Assembly: GCF_019400985.1 (NCBI RefSeq)
Contig: NZ_WTFF01000005.1
Coordinates: forward strand, 1-64,000
DNA length: 64,000 nucleotides
From: Streptomyces bambusae
GTDB lineage: Bacteria > Actinomycetota > Actinomycetes > Streptomycetales > Streptomycetaceae
Direction of reading: 5' to 3'
The translations under genes were made by a program, and so were the position numbers. The notes below the pieces were generated by a model. It saw nothing but the letters and a program-made list of their open reading frames with translations, was not told where the DNA came from and ran no database searches. The first letter of the stretch is position 1, and every line of letters starts with the position of its first letter. Below are positions 53,820 to 63,930 of this stretch, in pieces.

Positions 53820-56800
53820 ATGAGCCAGGACCCGGTCTCCTCACCGTCGACGGCGCACGCGCTGTCGAGCAGGGAGGGCCGTACCTGGCGCTACATGCCT
53901 CGGATCTGGCACAAGCTCTGCGCCATAGCCCTGGCATTCTTGGTGCCTCTGGCCTTGGCGACGGTCTATGTGATCGGCCAGCAGAACAACAGTGTCAACG
54001 TCGCCAACGATGAACTCCAGGGCACCCAGTTCCTCCGCCCTTTGAGCACAGTGACATTCAAGGTGCTGCAGTACGCTGCGCTCTCGAACCAGGCGGTGCA
54101 CGGACAGAGCATTGCGCCGCAGCAGTTCGCCGACGCCGAGGCTGCGGTCGACGCCGACTTCACCAAGCTCACCCGGGCGGTCCGCCCGCTGCAGCGGCAG
54201 CTGAGCGCAACTTTGGAAACCGAGGGCAAGGGACAACTCGCGCCTTCGGCGCTTCTGAACGAATGGAACGCCGTCAAGGCCGCGGGCCCGGTGTACGCGC
54301 TGAATACGGGCTACACCGACCAGTTGGTCGACAATCTGCTGGCGCTTTACTCTTACGTGGGCGACGCTTCCAAACTCAACCTCGATCCTCAGCTCGACAC
54401 CTTCTACATCGGTGCCGCAATGCTGTCACTGGAGCCAGCGCTGGTCGGCGACATAAGCCAGCTAGGCGGCGAGCTCGGTACGGCTGTACGAACAGGAAGC
54501 ACCAAAGACGCCGGTGACCTCAACCAGACGATGGGTCGGCTGAATCAGCACGTCAGCCAACTGAACGACGCCCTCAACCGCTCATTCGTCGCCACGCCGG
54601 CAAACAACAACGACACCGCGCTGAGATCGACTCTCGCTCCGCTGCTCGATCGGGCCAGCGCGTCGGTCACCAGCCTGATGGGTGCGACGAATACACACTT
54701 GGCTTCGGGGCAGAGCTCCCGATTGACCCCTACGAGGGTCGAAGAGCTGACCAGGAGCGCCTTGCAGGCGAACACACAACTGTGGAACGCCATGTTCGAC
54801 AGGGAAGAGCACATGCTGCACGCGCGGATCGACGCGGTCCGGACGCGCAACACCGTCCTGCTGGTCACCATCGGCACCGGGCTGGCGCTCATCGTCTCTC
54901 TGACGACTCTGATGTCCCGCCGCATCGCCCACAATCTCTCCGCCGTGGCTGACGCCGCAAGGAACCTGACGGAAGGCAACCTTGGCCGACGGGCCCACGT
55001 CACAAGCCGGGACGAAATCGGGACGCTGGCTACCACGTTCAACACCATGGCCGACCACCTGCAGGAGAGCTATACCGCGGTGGAGGAGAAAGTGAGCCAG
55101 CGCACCCGACAGCTGGACGAGCGCAACGCGTCGCTGGAACTGCTGGAAGGCGTGGCCTCGGCCGCGAACGTGGCGACAACCCCTCAACAGGCCGCACGCA
55201 CCATCCTGGGCCTCGTGTGCTCCTACACCAGGTGGCCGGCGGGACACGTGCGCATGGCCGGGCCATTGCCATCGTGTGACAGCGGGGCCACCGGCACCAA
55301 CCACTCCGCGCGGGTCCCGGACTATGAGGACTGGCGCTTCGATGACCCGCAGCAAGCCCAGGGGCTCAAAAATCTCTTCGAAGCCATCCAGACCTCATCG
55401 ATCGCCCCACCGGCCGAAAAGGTCCGGCGTGACGCCAAACCTGTGTGGATCAAAGACCTCGACGACGAGCCGCATCTTGCATCGATGCGGAGGGCTGCCC
55501 GCCTCGACGTCCGCACCTATCTGGTGTTCCCCGTGCTGTATGGCGAGCACGTAGGTGGAGTGCTCGAATTCCTGGCTTCAGGACCGACCGAGCCTGACGC
55601 CACGCTGTGCAGGCTGATGCTGAACGTCGGCACCCAGCTGGGACGCGCACTGGAACGCTCCCAGGCAGCAGAGGACCTGCGGGTCTCCCAGAAGAACGCC
55701 GAGGTCGCCAACCAGGCAAAAAGCGCGTTCCTCGCCACGATGAGCCACGAGATCCGCACCCCCCTGAACTCCGTGATCGGCATGACGGAGCTGCTGCTGG
55801 ACACTCCCCTTCAACGTGAGCAGCGGGACTTCACCGAGATCATCCGCAACAGCGGCGAAAACCTCCTCGTCATCATCAACGACATCCTGGACTTCTCCAA
55901 GATCGAGGCCGGCAAGCTGGACCTGGAGAGCAAGCCTGTTGACCTGCGCCACTGCATCGAGACGGCCTTTGACCTGGTCGCAAGCCGAGCAGCCCGGAAG
56001 AACCTCGACCTCGCCTACATCGTTACGCCCGGGACAACAGAACACGTGATGACCGACCCCGTCCGTCTGCGCCAGGTCATCAGCAACCTCCTCAGCAACG
56101 CCGTGAAGTTCACCGACGAAGGCGAGGTGGTGCTCACCCTCAGCCCCGTCGGGCCGCACACGGCAGTACCCGGGCGCGAAGCCGGGCAACTGGATCAGGC
56201 CACCCCACCCGACGATGCCCAAGTGCCGGAAGAGGCCTCGGTACACCTGCACTTCGCGGTTCGCGATACCGGCATCGGCATCCCCGCCGACCGCATGAAC
56301 CTGCTGTTCCACGCGTTCGAACAACTGGACGCTTCCAGTGGTCGGCGCTTTGAGGGGACCGGGCTGGGGCTGGCGATCAGCCGCCGTCTGACCGGGCTCA
56401 TGGGCGGCACCATCTGGGCGGAGAGTACTCCAGGCAAGGGCTCGACCTTCCACTTCACCATCCGGGCGCAACCTGTCCCCGCCGCGATGCGGATCCACCC
56501 TCAGACGGAAACGATTCCGGACTTGCGAGGGAAGCGCATGCTCGTGGTCGACGACAACGCGACGAACCGCACGATCCTCACTCTGCAGGGAGAATCCTGG
56601 GGCATGGTCGTCCGGGCCACACCATCACCCGGCGAGGCCCTGGACTGGATCCGCCGGGGCGATCCCTTCGACGTGGGAATCCTGGACTACCGCCTTCCGG
56701 AGACCAACGGCGCCGTACTCTCCCGCGAGATCCGCAAGTGGCGGAACAGGACGACTCTGCCGCTGATCCTGCTCACCTCGGTCGGCCGCCAGAGCAGCGA

Positions 56801-57752
56801 GAACTTCGACGAATTCGCCAGCTACCACACCAAGCCCATCAAAGCGAGCCAGCTCTGCGAGGAACTGGGCCGGGTGCTCGGTATGCCGCAGGCCTCCGCG
56901 GAACTGCAGCTGCTGGCCTCCCCCGAGCAAGCCCCTGCCGCCGCCCAGGATCTGCGGATCCTCGTGGCGGAGGACAACGAGACCAACCGCCTCCTCCTGC
57001 TGCGCATGCTCAGCAGGATCGGATACACCGCACAGGTGGCACACAACGGCCAGCAGGCGCTGGACGCCCTCCGCCACCAGGCCTATGACGTAGTCCTCAT
57101 GGACGTCCAGATGCCCCGCATGGACGGTCTGGAAGCGACACGCCGGATCCACCAGGAATGGCCCGGCGACGTCCGCCCCACCATCATCGCGATGACCGCC
57201 AACGCCATGCCAGGCGACCGAGAGCGGTGCATGGCTGCAGGAATGGACGACTACATCAGCAAACCACTGCACCTGCAGGATCTGGCCCGAGCCCTGCACG
57301 CATGCCGGCGACGAACACACCGGCCCCCCGCTCCGCCCGCACCCCCCTCGCCGCAGCCCCAGCAGCCGAAACCCTCGCAGGGCCGCGCCCAGGTCCTCAA
57401 CCCCACAGCCGTGCAACGCCTTGTGGAATCCACGAGCGCCGCCTTCGTCGCCGAACTCATCCACGCCTTCCTCGAGGACTCACCCGCCCTGGTCGACACC
57501 ATCCGCCACACCGTGCCCGCGGGCGACCCGGGCGAGGTCCGGCTCGCCGCCCATACGCTGCGATCAAACGCCGACACCTTCGGCGCGTCCGTCCTGTCGT
57601 CCTTGTGCGCCAATCTCGAAACACAGGCCCGGGTCGGCGCACTGACCCAGGCGGAATCCCTGATATCCAGCATCGAAGCGGAGTACGACAAGTGCCGGAC
57701 AGCCCTCAGTGAGCTGGAGGCCGAGCTCGCATCCCGAACAGATGGGCAATAG
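53820..57752 (+). CDS. Hybrid sensor histidine kinase (HAMP-GAF-HisKA-HATPase-REC-REC-HPt)
   Basis: 1310 residues from ATG 53820. Transmembrane helix at ~33-51, an extracellular sensor of ~290 residues, second helix ([20 protein letters not shown]), HAMP, GAF-like domain (~450-620), HisKA with His643 ([15 protein letters not shown]), HATPase ([25 protein letters not shown]), receiver 1 with Asp956 ([12 protein letters not shown]), receiver 2 with Asp1095 ([12 protein letters not shown]) and HPt with His1245 ([10 protein letters not shown]). All phosphorelay residues are present. Such full hybrid kinases are uncommon in Streptomyces. It lies next to the duplicated binding proteins, which could present a ligand to its extracellular part. 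Confidence 0.93.
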   Translation: MSQDPVSSPSTAHALSSREGRTWRYMPRIWHKLCAIALAFLVPLALATVYVIGQQNNSVNVANDELQGTQFLRPLSTVTFKVLQYAALSNQAVHGQSIAPQQFADAEAAVDADFTKLTRAVRPLQRQLSATLETEGKGQLAPSALLNEWNAVKAAGPVYALNTGYTDQLVDNLLALYSYVGDASKLNLDPQLDTFYIGAAMLSLEPALVGDISQLGGELGTAVRTGSTKDAGDLNQTMGRLNQHVSQLNDALNRSFVATPANNNDTALRSTLAPLLDRASASVTSLMGATNTHLASGQSSRLTPTRVEELTRSALQANTQLWNAMFDREEHMLHARIDAVRTRNTVLLVTIGTGLALIVSLTTLMSRRIAHNLSAVADAARNLTEGNLGRRAHVTSRDEIGTLATTFNTMADHLQESYTAVEEKVSQRTRQLDERNASLELLEGVASAANVATTPQQAARTILGLVCSYTRWPAGHVRMAGPLPSCDSGATGTNHSARVPDYEDWRFDDPQQAQGLKNLFEAIQTSSIAPPAEKVRRDAKPVWIKDLDDEPHLASMRRAARLDVRTYLVFPVLYGEHVGGVLEFLASGPTEPDATLCRLMLNVGTQLGRALERSQAAEDLRVSQKNAEVANQAKSAFLATMSHEIRTPLNSVIGMTELLLDTPLQREQRDFTEIIRNSGENLLVIINDILDFSKIEAGKLDLESKPVDLRHCIETAFDLVASRAARKNLDLAYIVTPGTTEHVMTDPVRLRQVISNLLSNAVKFTDEGEVVLTLSPVGPHTAVPGREAGQLDQATPPDDAQVPEEASVHLHFAVRDTGIGIPADRMNLLFHAFEQLDASSGRRFEGTGLGLAISRRLTGLMGGTIWAESTPGKGSTFHFTIRAQPVPAAMRIHPQTETIPDLRGKRMLVVDDNATNRTILTLQGESWGMVVRATPSPGEALDWIRRGDPFDVGILDYRLPETNGAVLSREIRKWRNRTTLPLILLTSVGRQSSENFDEFASYHTKPIKASQLCEELGRVLGMPQASAELQLLASPEQAPAAAQDLRILVAEDNETNRLLLLRMLSRIGYTAQVAHNGQQALDALRHQAYDVVLMDVQMPRMDGLEATRRIHQEWPGDVRPTIIAMTANAMPGDRERCMAAGMDDYISKPLHLQDLARALHACRRRTHRPPAPPAPPSPQPQQPKPSQGRAQVLNPTAVQRLVESTSAAFVAELIHAFLEDSPALVDTIRHTVPAGDPGEVRLAAHTLRSNADTFGASVLSSLCANLETQARVGALTQAESLISSIEAEYDKCRTALSELEAELASRTDGQ

Positions 57753-57763
57753 CTCTTCCTGCC

Positions 57764-57798
57764 GTTGACCAAGCCCGCAGAATGCAGGCTTGGTCAAC
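57764..57798. terminator. Hairpin after the hybrid kinase
   Basis: Perfect 12-base arms GTTGACCAAGCC and complement with an 11-base loop, 12 bases past the kinase stop. Confidence 0.7.
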
Positions 57799-58137
57799 AG
57801 CTACAGAGAGCTGATCGAGGCGGTAGGCAGGGGTGGTGGGGCGGCCAGGGCCTGGACCTTCTGCACCGGGTCCTGGAGCAGGCAGGCCGGACGCACCAGC
57901 AGGCCCGGGATCTCCTCGGGCACGGCCTTGGGCTGCTGGCGAAGTTGGGTCAAAGACACGGGATCGGCGATGACGCGTCGGCAGGCACGGTCTTCCACTT
58001 GGGGCACAGAGCTTCGAGAACTCCATGATCTTGGAAGTCCGTGCCTGCCACGTTCCCCGAACCCCGCCGAGCCGGCAGACCATCACGAACCGGACGTCAA
58101 GCGACTACGCCGAAACCCTGGGTGTATAGCGGTCTGA
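57799..58137. other. Spacer between hybrid kinase and second CdtB-lectin gene
   Basis: 339 bases. Short frames are open on both strands but none has a ribosome site or recognisable content. I see nothing else here. Confidence 0.4.
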
Positions 58138-59547
58138 TTAAACCACCTTTATGTGACCATTCGGATCATTTTCGTTGTGATCCCATCCCCCGGCCCATAC
58201 CGTAAGAATCGCTGCCCAGTAATACGGGGCCCTGAAGAACATGACCCACTCCTCGTCTTCCCGCTCGTCATCACACGGGAGGAGGTAGGCGTCGTCGCCC
58301 GTCCGGGCCTCCAGGCATACTGAATAGTTGTTGAGGGGTGTGATGTGATTGGTTTCATCATGTACTTGCCACAGCTGATTAAGTTCTGACGGCTCCCAGC
58401 AATTATATGTGATTATCTCGGTGCTCGATCCGCCCTTTCGGTCAAGGCATTGGCCGGTTGCCCTGGCCTGGATGCGGTGATCAAGGTTCGAGATTGCCCA
58501 CTGCTCGTCATTTCCGTTGCATGTCTCCAGGTTGACGCGTCCACCCCACTGGACATTCAGGCAGTCGCTAGAATATGCAGTGCCGTTTGTAATCTCATTC
58601 TGTCGTGCGTAAGCGCGAAGGCCGAACTCGACGGCGCGGTGGTCGGAATTGGCGTACGCAATGAGACGACCGGTCCAGCCGACCATGCTGGCAGTGTCAT
58701 TGGAGACCATGTAGTCGAGTTCGCCGCCGCCGTCATGGGTGCCGACGCCCGAACGGTAGATTTGCGCGCCGGCGCCCGCATTCAGATTGCTTGGGCGGCG
58801 GTTGAAGTCGCCGAGAATCCCCCAACTACGGGTGGCCGAATAGTTGCTGCGAATGTAGTTGACCAGATTCTGCGCATCGTTGTAAGTGGTGTCACCCATT
58901 GAACTGGCATGGAAGCTGTAGTACCAACTTCCATCGGCGAGCTGAACGCCAATTGCGGGTCGCTGCCCCCAGGTGCCCTCGGAGGCCCCGGCGGGATAAT
59001 AGTTGTTGCGTGCGCGGATTGCCTGTACGGCTCTCGGCCGGTCATGTGTCACGATGGCGACGTTGTTTCTGCTGGCTCCCGTGTCGGTGTTGAGCCAGGT
59101 GATATAGACTGTCCGTGATCGGGAGCCGGTCCCGATGGTCCACTGGTTAATGTGATATTCGAAGTTCCCGCTGTCATTGGTGGTTCCCGTAATTATGCCG
59201 GTACCATTTGCATAACCAGAAGCGTTTGCTACCTGTGTGCCGGGAACGGAGGAGTACGGGCCGGCTTCCTGGAGTGCGACCACGTCGTGTGCCAGGACGT
59301 TGTGGGACCTCCCGTTGGACAGGCGGCTAACATCGATCCATTTCTCCCCATTTCCTCCCTGCATGTTCCAGGTGGCGGGTCTGTGGTCGCCGGCTGTGGC
59401 ATAGGCCTTAATTGCAGGGGGTATAACCAGGGCGGCCGCGATGACCGCGATGGTGACCGTCGCGCTGAGAAGGAAACGCAGGAGTGTATGGACTCTGGCT
59501 GGGCTGACGGCAGGGGTCGAGGGCCGGAGCTGGGTTGTGAATGGCAT
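58138..59547 (-). CDS. Secreted CdtB-like nuclease fused to ricin-type lectin
   Basis: 469 residues. Signal peptide: basic start and hydrophobic FLLSATVTIAVIAAALVIPP to ~50. CdtB-like domain at 55-312: ATWNMQGG (Asn61), VVALQEAG (Glu94), SFHASS (His213), LGDFNRRP (Asp247, Asn249), SDHRAVEF (Asp302, His303). A ricin-like trefoil follows (~320-440: CLNVQWGGRVNLETCNGNDE, QWAIS, QCLDRKGG, LNQLWQVHDE). It ends after the lectin, without the P-domains and CBM of the larger relative at 30132. The nuclease parts share long stretches, e.g. GGELDYMVSND and GWTGR, so the two are paralogues. ATG 59547 has GAGG upstream. Confidence 0.83.
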   Translation of the reverse strand: MPFTTQLRPSTPAVSPARVHTLLRFLLSATVTIAVIAAALVIPPAIKAYATAGDHRPATWNMQGGNGEKWIDVSRLSNGRSHNVLAHDVVALQEAGPYSSVPGTQVANASGYANGTGIITGTTNDSGNFEYHINQWTIGTGSRSRTVYITWLNTDTGASRNNVAIVTHDRPRAVQAIRARNNYYPAGASEGTWGQRPAIGVQLADGSWYYSFHASSMGDTTYNDAQNLVNYIRSNYSATRSWGILGDFNRRPSNLNAGAGAQIYRSGVGTHDGGGELDYMVSNDTASMVGWTGRLIAYANSDHRAVEFGLRAYARQNEITNGTAYSSDCLNVQWGGRVNLETCNGNDEQWAISNLDHRIQARATGQCLDRKGGSSTEIITYNCWEPSELNQLWQVHDETNHITPLNNYSVCLEARTGDDAYLLPCDDEREDEEWVMFFRAPYYWAAILTVWAGGWDHNENDPNGHIKVV

Positions 59548-60019
59548 GAAGACCTCGCAGGCGTCGAGAAGGTGGGAAACTGTCCTGAGGGAGATTCGTG
59601 GTGGGTGAGCGCCTCTGGTTGGGGAGTGGGGCTATCGGCCAGACGTCGGCGCGGAATTATTTGTCCCGCCGTTTGTACCGGAATGGGTCTCGGTAATACG
59701 CGCCTCCGTGCGGTTACGGGAAAGCGCGTCAGACCTGTCCGGGGTGGCGGGGCCACGTTGACGCCGTCGTGCTGGGAATATGAGGTCCACTGACGCAGCA
59801 AGTCAAGAAGTTTCCTCGACGCCCTGGCGGGTTGACGGAGCGGGCTTCCGGTGACTGCGCACCGCAGTCGCCCAGCCGATCCCGGGCGATGCCGCCTGGG
59901 CCGATACCGCCACCAGCGCACCCAGGGCGGTTTCAAAGTCTGGCTGTTGGTGCGTCTGTGCTGGTCAGTGGAGGCCAAGGAGAGCCCGAGGACAGGTGAA
60001 CGGCTCGGCTTGAGCTTCT
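59548..60019. other. Spacer with no recognisable gene
   Basis: 472 bases between the second CdtB-lectin start and transposase debris. Presumably contains the promoter of the former; nothing else is visible. Confidence 0.4.
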
Positions 60020-60667
60020 TCAGCGTTGCTGCTCCAGGGTGAGGATGGCTCTGGCGATTGGCATCATGCGGTTCGGGGTGCATCGGGATCTGCGGAAGAT
60101 CCGCCAGGCTTTCAGGCGCGCGACGCCGCGTTCGATCGGTGCCCGTGACGCGGACAGGGCCCGGCTGACGGTCTTCTCGGTGAGAGTGAGTTCCTGCAGG
60201 GGCCTGCGTTTGGTGCCCGTGGTCACCCACGGCCCGCCGCCCTGGTAGGCGAGATCGGCCAGGATGGGGACGCCCTGGCGCTCGCAGATGCGGATGATCC
60301 GGTGGGTGCGGGCTGCCGCCAGGTCGTGAGACCGGCCTGGCAGTGCGGGTTATAGCCACAGCGGCCTGCCGTCCGGATCGGTGACCACCTGCGCGTTCAC
60401 CCCGTGCCGGCGGTGCTTGTGGGAGTAGGCGGCCCGTCCGTCTGCGACCCGGTCGCACTCGGCGAGCGTGCCTTCCGGCAGCACAAAGTCCGCATCGGCC
60501 TCGCGCAGGGCCTTCAGCAGACCAGGCGCACGTTCGGCGAGCAGGTGGATGACCGTGTCGTAGGCCTTCAGGCACAGATCGAACCAGGTCGCACTGGTCG
60601 CGGAACGCCGGAGCGTCAGCGAGTATCGGCGGGCCTCGGCTCTGTCAAGCACACCGCTCGTGCGCAC
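60020..60667 (-). pseudogene. IS5-family (DDE_Tnp_4) transposase remnant with in-frame stop
   Basis: On the minus strand: VLPEGTLAECDRVADGRAAY, SHKHRRHGVNAQVVTDPDGR, PLWL, then a TAA stop where relatives have Ser, then PALPGRSHDLAAARTHRII and, to the end, ADLAYQGGGPWVTTGTKRR, AWRIFRRSRCTPNRMMPIAR. The frame is otherwise unbroken to TGA at 60020. The N-terminal helix-turn-helix is degraded. Confidence 0.85.
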
Positions 60668-60909
60668 GGTGCGCTCGGCCTGGGTGACCTGAGAACCTCG
60701 ATTGCCTCCGGCGCTGCGGTCGCGACGCTCCTCGCGCTTCTGCTGGCCCCTGGGTTCGGCCAGCCGCCGACGCCCGCCGCACCGCCGGCGACCCCCGTTC
60801 CGGCCGCGTCCAGCCGGTAGGTACCTACCGGCCTCTGTCAGTGGCGCTTGCTATCTGCGGTCCTGTCAGATACGCCGCGAGTACGCCTGATCGCCGGGAG
60901 ACGCGATTC

Positions 60910-61488
60910 ATGCCCTTCACTGTGCTGCACCCCGGCCTCGGCCGCCTCGACGCCCCCCTCTTCGACCGCGGACGCGGCCCGGCCTGGCCTGGAACAAGGG
61001 CCACAAGGTGCGTCCGCGCATCTCGCTCCGCTGCCCCGAGTGCGGCTGGAGTCTGCATCCCAAAGTCTCCCGGTACAACGTGCGGTTCTTCTGCCACGAC
61101 CCGGGGCGGCCGCCGTCGTGTGAGCTGTCGAACGAGTCCTGGGAGCACCACATGCTCAAGCTGGAGATGGCGGGCGCGATCCGGGCGGCCGGGTGGTACG
61201 CCACGCTGGAGGTGCCAGCTGAGGGCGGCGTCTGGCGCACGGACGTCATGGCGTCCTCTGTGGACAGCGCCCAGCGCATGGCCCGGGAAGCCCAGCTGTC
61301 GCCGATCACCGTGGACGACATCGTCGCCCACACCCCCCGCTACCTCGCCGACGGCATCAGGATGTGCTGGGTGTCCCCGCATGAACGAGCGCTGCACTGG
61401 ATCAGCGCGGTGCCGGCGGTCCGGGTCCGCCCTCCCGGAGCACGGGAGCAGCCCTGGATTGTGGACGACGGCAGTGGATTGCCGCCAC
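60910..61488 (+). pseudogene. CoiA-like nuclease gene, frameshifted and truncated
   Basis: The start MPFTVLHPGLGRLDAPLFDR (frame of 60910) is typical of CoiA-like competence proteins; near 60980 the frame shifts, and the rest continues as WNKGHKVRPRISLRCPECGW, LHPKVSRYNVRFFCHDPG, WEHHMLKLEMAGAIRAAGWY, EVPAEGGVWRTDVMAS (PD-(D/E)xK-like core) and EAQLSPITVDDIVAHTPRYL. After about 61480 the family pattern is lost. Likely inactive. Confidence 0.75.
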
Positions 61489-61785
61489 CGTTCGAGCTGG
61501 TTCGCTCGAATCGACCGCGTCGCGAGGCCGGCAGAGGTCAGCCTGGCCCACTCTTCCACCGCGGAGTGAGCGAGGCTCGGTGGGGTACTCGCTCTCCGCG
61601 CAGATGGAGACCGACCAGGCTTCCGGCTACCGGATGCGGGGCGACGGCGCCCACCTCGGCCGTAGCGCTGCCCACCCGGCTTCGTCGGCGAGGCAGGCGG
61701 GGCCGTACTGGGCGGTGCCGTGGCTGCGACCTCGCCCAAGCTCTCCGCTTCGCTCGAGCATGGGGACCCATCCCGGCCCGGAGCT

Positions 61786-62958
61786 TCAGGCTGCCTCTGT
61801 GGCGTGCTCGTGGGCGTCGCAGGCGTCGTCGTTTCCGTACGTCTCCCAGGCGGGGAACTCGTCACCGTCCGGTACGGCTTCGCCCGGTGCGAGCAGGCAG
61901 GCGTCCAGCGCCGCCAGGAGGGCTTCGTGGCGCAGACCGGTGCCGATGAAGACCAGTTCCTGGCCCTGCGCGGTGCCGGGTCCGCGGGTGCCGGAGGGTT
62001 CGAAGCGGGCGACGGCGCCGGCCTGGGACCACAGGCCGGTCACGCGGGGGCGGCTGGCGAGCCAGAAGAACCCCTTGGAGCGCAGGATGCGCCCGAAGGT
62101 GCCGCTGTCCAGGCCCTTGGTGACGAACGTCCACAGCCTGCCCGGGTGGAAGGCCGCGTCGGCCCGGAACACGACCGAGGAGATCCCGTACTCCTCGGTC
62201 TCGGGGACGTGGTCGCCGTTGAGCTCCTGGACCCAGCCGGGTGCCTGCTGCGCCTTCTCGACGTCGAACAGGCCGGTGCCCAGGATGTGTTCGAGGGCCA
62301 CGTGCCCGCGTACGGCGGGCACGACGCGGGCGGCGGGGTTCAGCCGGGTCAGCGCGGCCCGCAGGCGTGCGGCCTGGTCCGGCTCCACCAGGTCCAGCTT
62401 GTTGAGGACGATGACGTCGGCGAACTCGACCTGGTCGACGAGCAGGTCGCTGATGGTGCGCTCGTCGTCCTCGTAGGCGGCCAGTCCGCGCGCGGCCAGT
62501 TCGTCCCCGCCTTCGAGCTCCCGCAGGAAGTTCGCGGCGTCGACGACGGTGACCATGGTGTCGAGGCGGGCGAGGTCGCCGAGGGTGGCGCCGTCGTCCC
62601 GGGGGAAGGAGAAGGTGGCGGCGACCGGCATGGGCTCGGAGATGCCGCTGGACTCGATGAGCAGGTAGTCGAAGCGGCCTTCGCGGGCGAGCCGGTCGAC
62701 CTCCTCCAGCAGGTCGTCGCGCAGGGTGCAGCAGATGCACCCGTTGGTCATCTCGACCAGCCGCTCCTCGGTGCGCGAGAGCGCCGCCCCGCCGCCGCGC
62801 ACGAGCGCGGCGTCGATGTTGACCTCGCTCATGTCGTTGACGATCACCGCGACGCGGAGGCCCTCGCGGTTGCCGAGGACGTGGTTGAGCAGGGTGGTCT
62901 TTCCCGCGCCGAGGAAACCGGACAGAACGGTCACCGGCAGGGGGTCGTACGACGTCAC
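61786..62958 (-). CDS. CobW-family GTPase / zinc metallochaperone
   Basis: 390 residues from GTG 62958. G1 loop GFLGAGKTT at 14-22, the metal motif NGCICCTLR (CxCC), [23 protein letters not shown], and the C-terminal CobW_C part ([16 protein letters not shown]) with a terminal His/Asp-rich tail ([14 protein letters not shown]). It would deliver zinc to client proteins under starvation. I chose the GTG four bases after the L32 stop because relatives start with [14 protein letters not shown]; a GTG at 62988 lies inside the L32 gene. The operon with L32 implies Zur control. Confidence 0.92.
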   Translation of the reverse strand: MTSYDPLPVTVLSGFLGAGKTTLLNHVLGNREGLRVAVIVNDMSEVNIDAALVRGGGAALSRTEERLVEMTNGCICCTLRDDLLEEVDRLAREGRFDYLLIESSGISEPMPVAATFSFPRDDGATLGDLARLDTMVTVVDAANFLRELEGGDELAARGLAAYEDDERTISDLLVDQVEFADVIVLNKLDLVEPDQAARLRAALTRLNPAARVVPAVRGHVALEHILGTGLFDVEKAQQAPGWVQELNGDHVPETEEYGISSVVFRADAAFHPGRLWTFVTKGLDSGTFGRILRSKGFFWLASRPRVTGLWSQAGAVARFEPSGTRGPGTAQGQELVFIGTGLRHEALLAALDACLLAPGEAVPDGDEFPAWETYGNDDACDAHEHATEAA

Positions 62959-62962
62959 GGCG

Positions 62963-63133
62963 TCAGCCCTCGGGATGGATGAGGCCACGCTCGTACGCCT
63001 TCACCAGGCGCTGGGGGACCTGGTGGACGGAGCCGTCGACGGTGACCGGCACCAGCTGGGGCGTGGTCGCCTTCCACCGGGCGCGGCGGTGACGGGTGTT
63101 GCTGCGGGACATCTTCCGCTTGGGGACGGCCAT
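62963..63133 (-). CDS. rpmF: 50S ribosomal protein L32, zinc-independent form
   Basis: 56 residues: [20 protein letters not shown], then [20 protein letters not shown]. The zinc-ribbon cysteines of the ordinary L32 are absent. Such copies replace zinc-binding L32 when zinc is short. A Zur box lies 142 bases upstream, and the CobW-like gene follows after four bases. Confidence 0.93.
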   Translation of the reverse strand: MAVPKRKMSRSNTRHRRARWKATTPQLVPVTVDGSVHQVPQRLVKAYERGLIHPEG

Positions 63134-63274
63134 GTGAAGCTCCTCGGCTCGGTTGGTTGCTTGTTACGCCGTGACGGCACGGCTGACGTGTGAGTCCGCG
63201 TGCGGCACCCCGCGGAGCCCCCCTTGCTTGCCCGTAGGGGTGCCGCACGCGGACCGACGCACCCTAACCCCTAA

Positions 63275-63289
63275 CGGTAATCATTTTCA
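63275..63289. promoter_or_regulatory. Zur box upstream of L32
   Basis: On the minus strand TGAAAATGATTACCG matches 14 of 15 positions of the actinobacterial Zur consensus TGRNAAYGRTTNYCA. It lies between the S14 stop (63324) and the L32 start (63133), giving L32-CobW its own zinc-repressed promoter. Confidence 0.8.
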
Positions 63290-63323
63290 ATAGGGATTCC
63301 GGTGCGCGTGCGGCTGGTCTCGA

Positions 63324-63629
63324 CTACCAGGACGACTTGGTGACTCCGGGCAGGAATCCCGCGTGCGCCTGCTGTCGCACCCGTACCCGGGAGAGTCCGA
63401 ACTTGCGCAGGTGGCCCCGGGGGCGGCCGTCCACGCTGTCGCGGTTGCGTACGCGGGTGGCACTGGCGTTGCGCGGCTGCCGGCGCAGCTCGGCGAGGGC
63501 GGCGTCCCGGTCGGCCGTGCTGGAGGACGGCCGGCGGATGATCTCCTTGAGTTCGGCCCGCCGGGCGGCGTACCGCTGGACGATCTCCTTGCGCTTCTCG
63601 TTCTGCGCGATCTTGCTCTTCTTCGCCAT
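63324..63629 (-). CDS. rpsN: 30S ribosomal protein S14, zinc-independent form
   Basis: 101 residues: [40 protein letters not shown] and terminal PGVTKSSW. The CxxC...CxxC zinc site of short S14 is replaced by the longer cysteine-free form. Its ATG overlaps the L28 stop by one base, so the two are translated together. Confidence 0.95.
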   Translation of the reverse strand: MAKKSKIAQNEKRKEIVQRYAARRAELKEIIRRPSSSTADRDAALAELRRQPRNASATRVRNRDSVDGRPRGHLRKFGLSRVRVRQQAHAGFLPGVTKSSW

Positions 63630-63865
63630 CAGACCTTCCCTCCTCGCGCGCGGATCCGGGCCACCGCCGCCTCGATGCCGATCGCGTCCACCGTCTTGAT
63701 CGCCTTGGCGCTCAGCGTGAGTCGTACGTGTCGCCCCTCGCTGGGCAGCCAGTAGCGCTTGTGCTGGATGTTCGGGTCGAAGCGGCGCGAGGTGCGCCGG
63801 TGCGAGTGGGAGATGTTGTTGCCGAATCCCGGCTTGGCGCCGGTCAGTTGGCAGTGGGCCGACAT
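63629..63865 (-). CDS. rpmB: 50S ribosomal protein L28, zinc-independent form
   Basis: 78 residues: [40 protein letters not shown]. Only one cysteine remains of the four in zinc-binding L28. It heads the L28-S14 transcript; a Zur box lies 39 bases upstream in the divergent gap to L33. Confidence 0.95.
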   Translation of the reverse strand: MSAHCQLTGAKPGFGNNISHSHRRTSRRFDPNIQHKRYWLPSEGRHVRLTLSAKAIKTVDAIGIEAAVARIRARGGKV

Positions 63866-63903
63866 GGATCTGCCGCCTCTCTCGTGGGTGTGCGTGTTGG
63901 TAA

Positions 63904-63918
63904 TGGAAACCATTGTCA
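63904..63918. promoter_or_regulatory. Zur box between L28 and L33
   Basis: On the minus strand TGACAATGGTTTCCA is a full match to TGRNAAYGRTTNYCA. It stands in the 65-base gap between the divergent L28 (63865) and L33 (63931) starts, so one Zur dimer pair could silence both. Confidence 0.88.
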
Positions 63919-63930
63919 TATACTTGCCCC

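Noticed and set aside
59229..60575. 448-codon minus-strand frame
   Set aside because: It overlaps the second CdtB-lectin gene and the transposase remnant out of frame and has no domain-like content.
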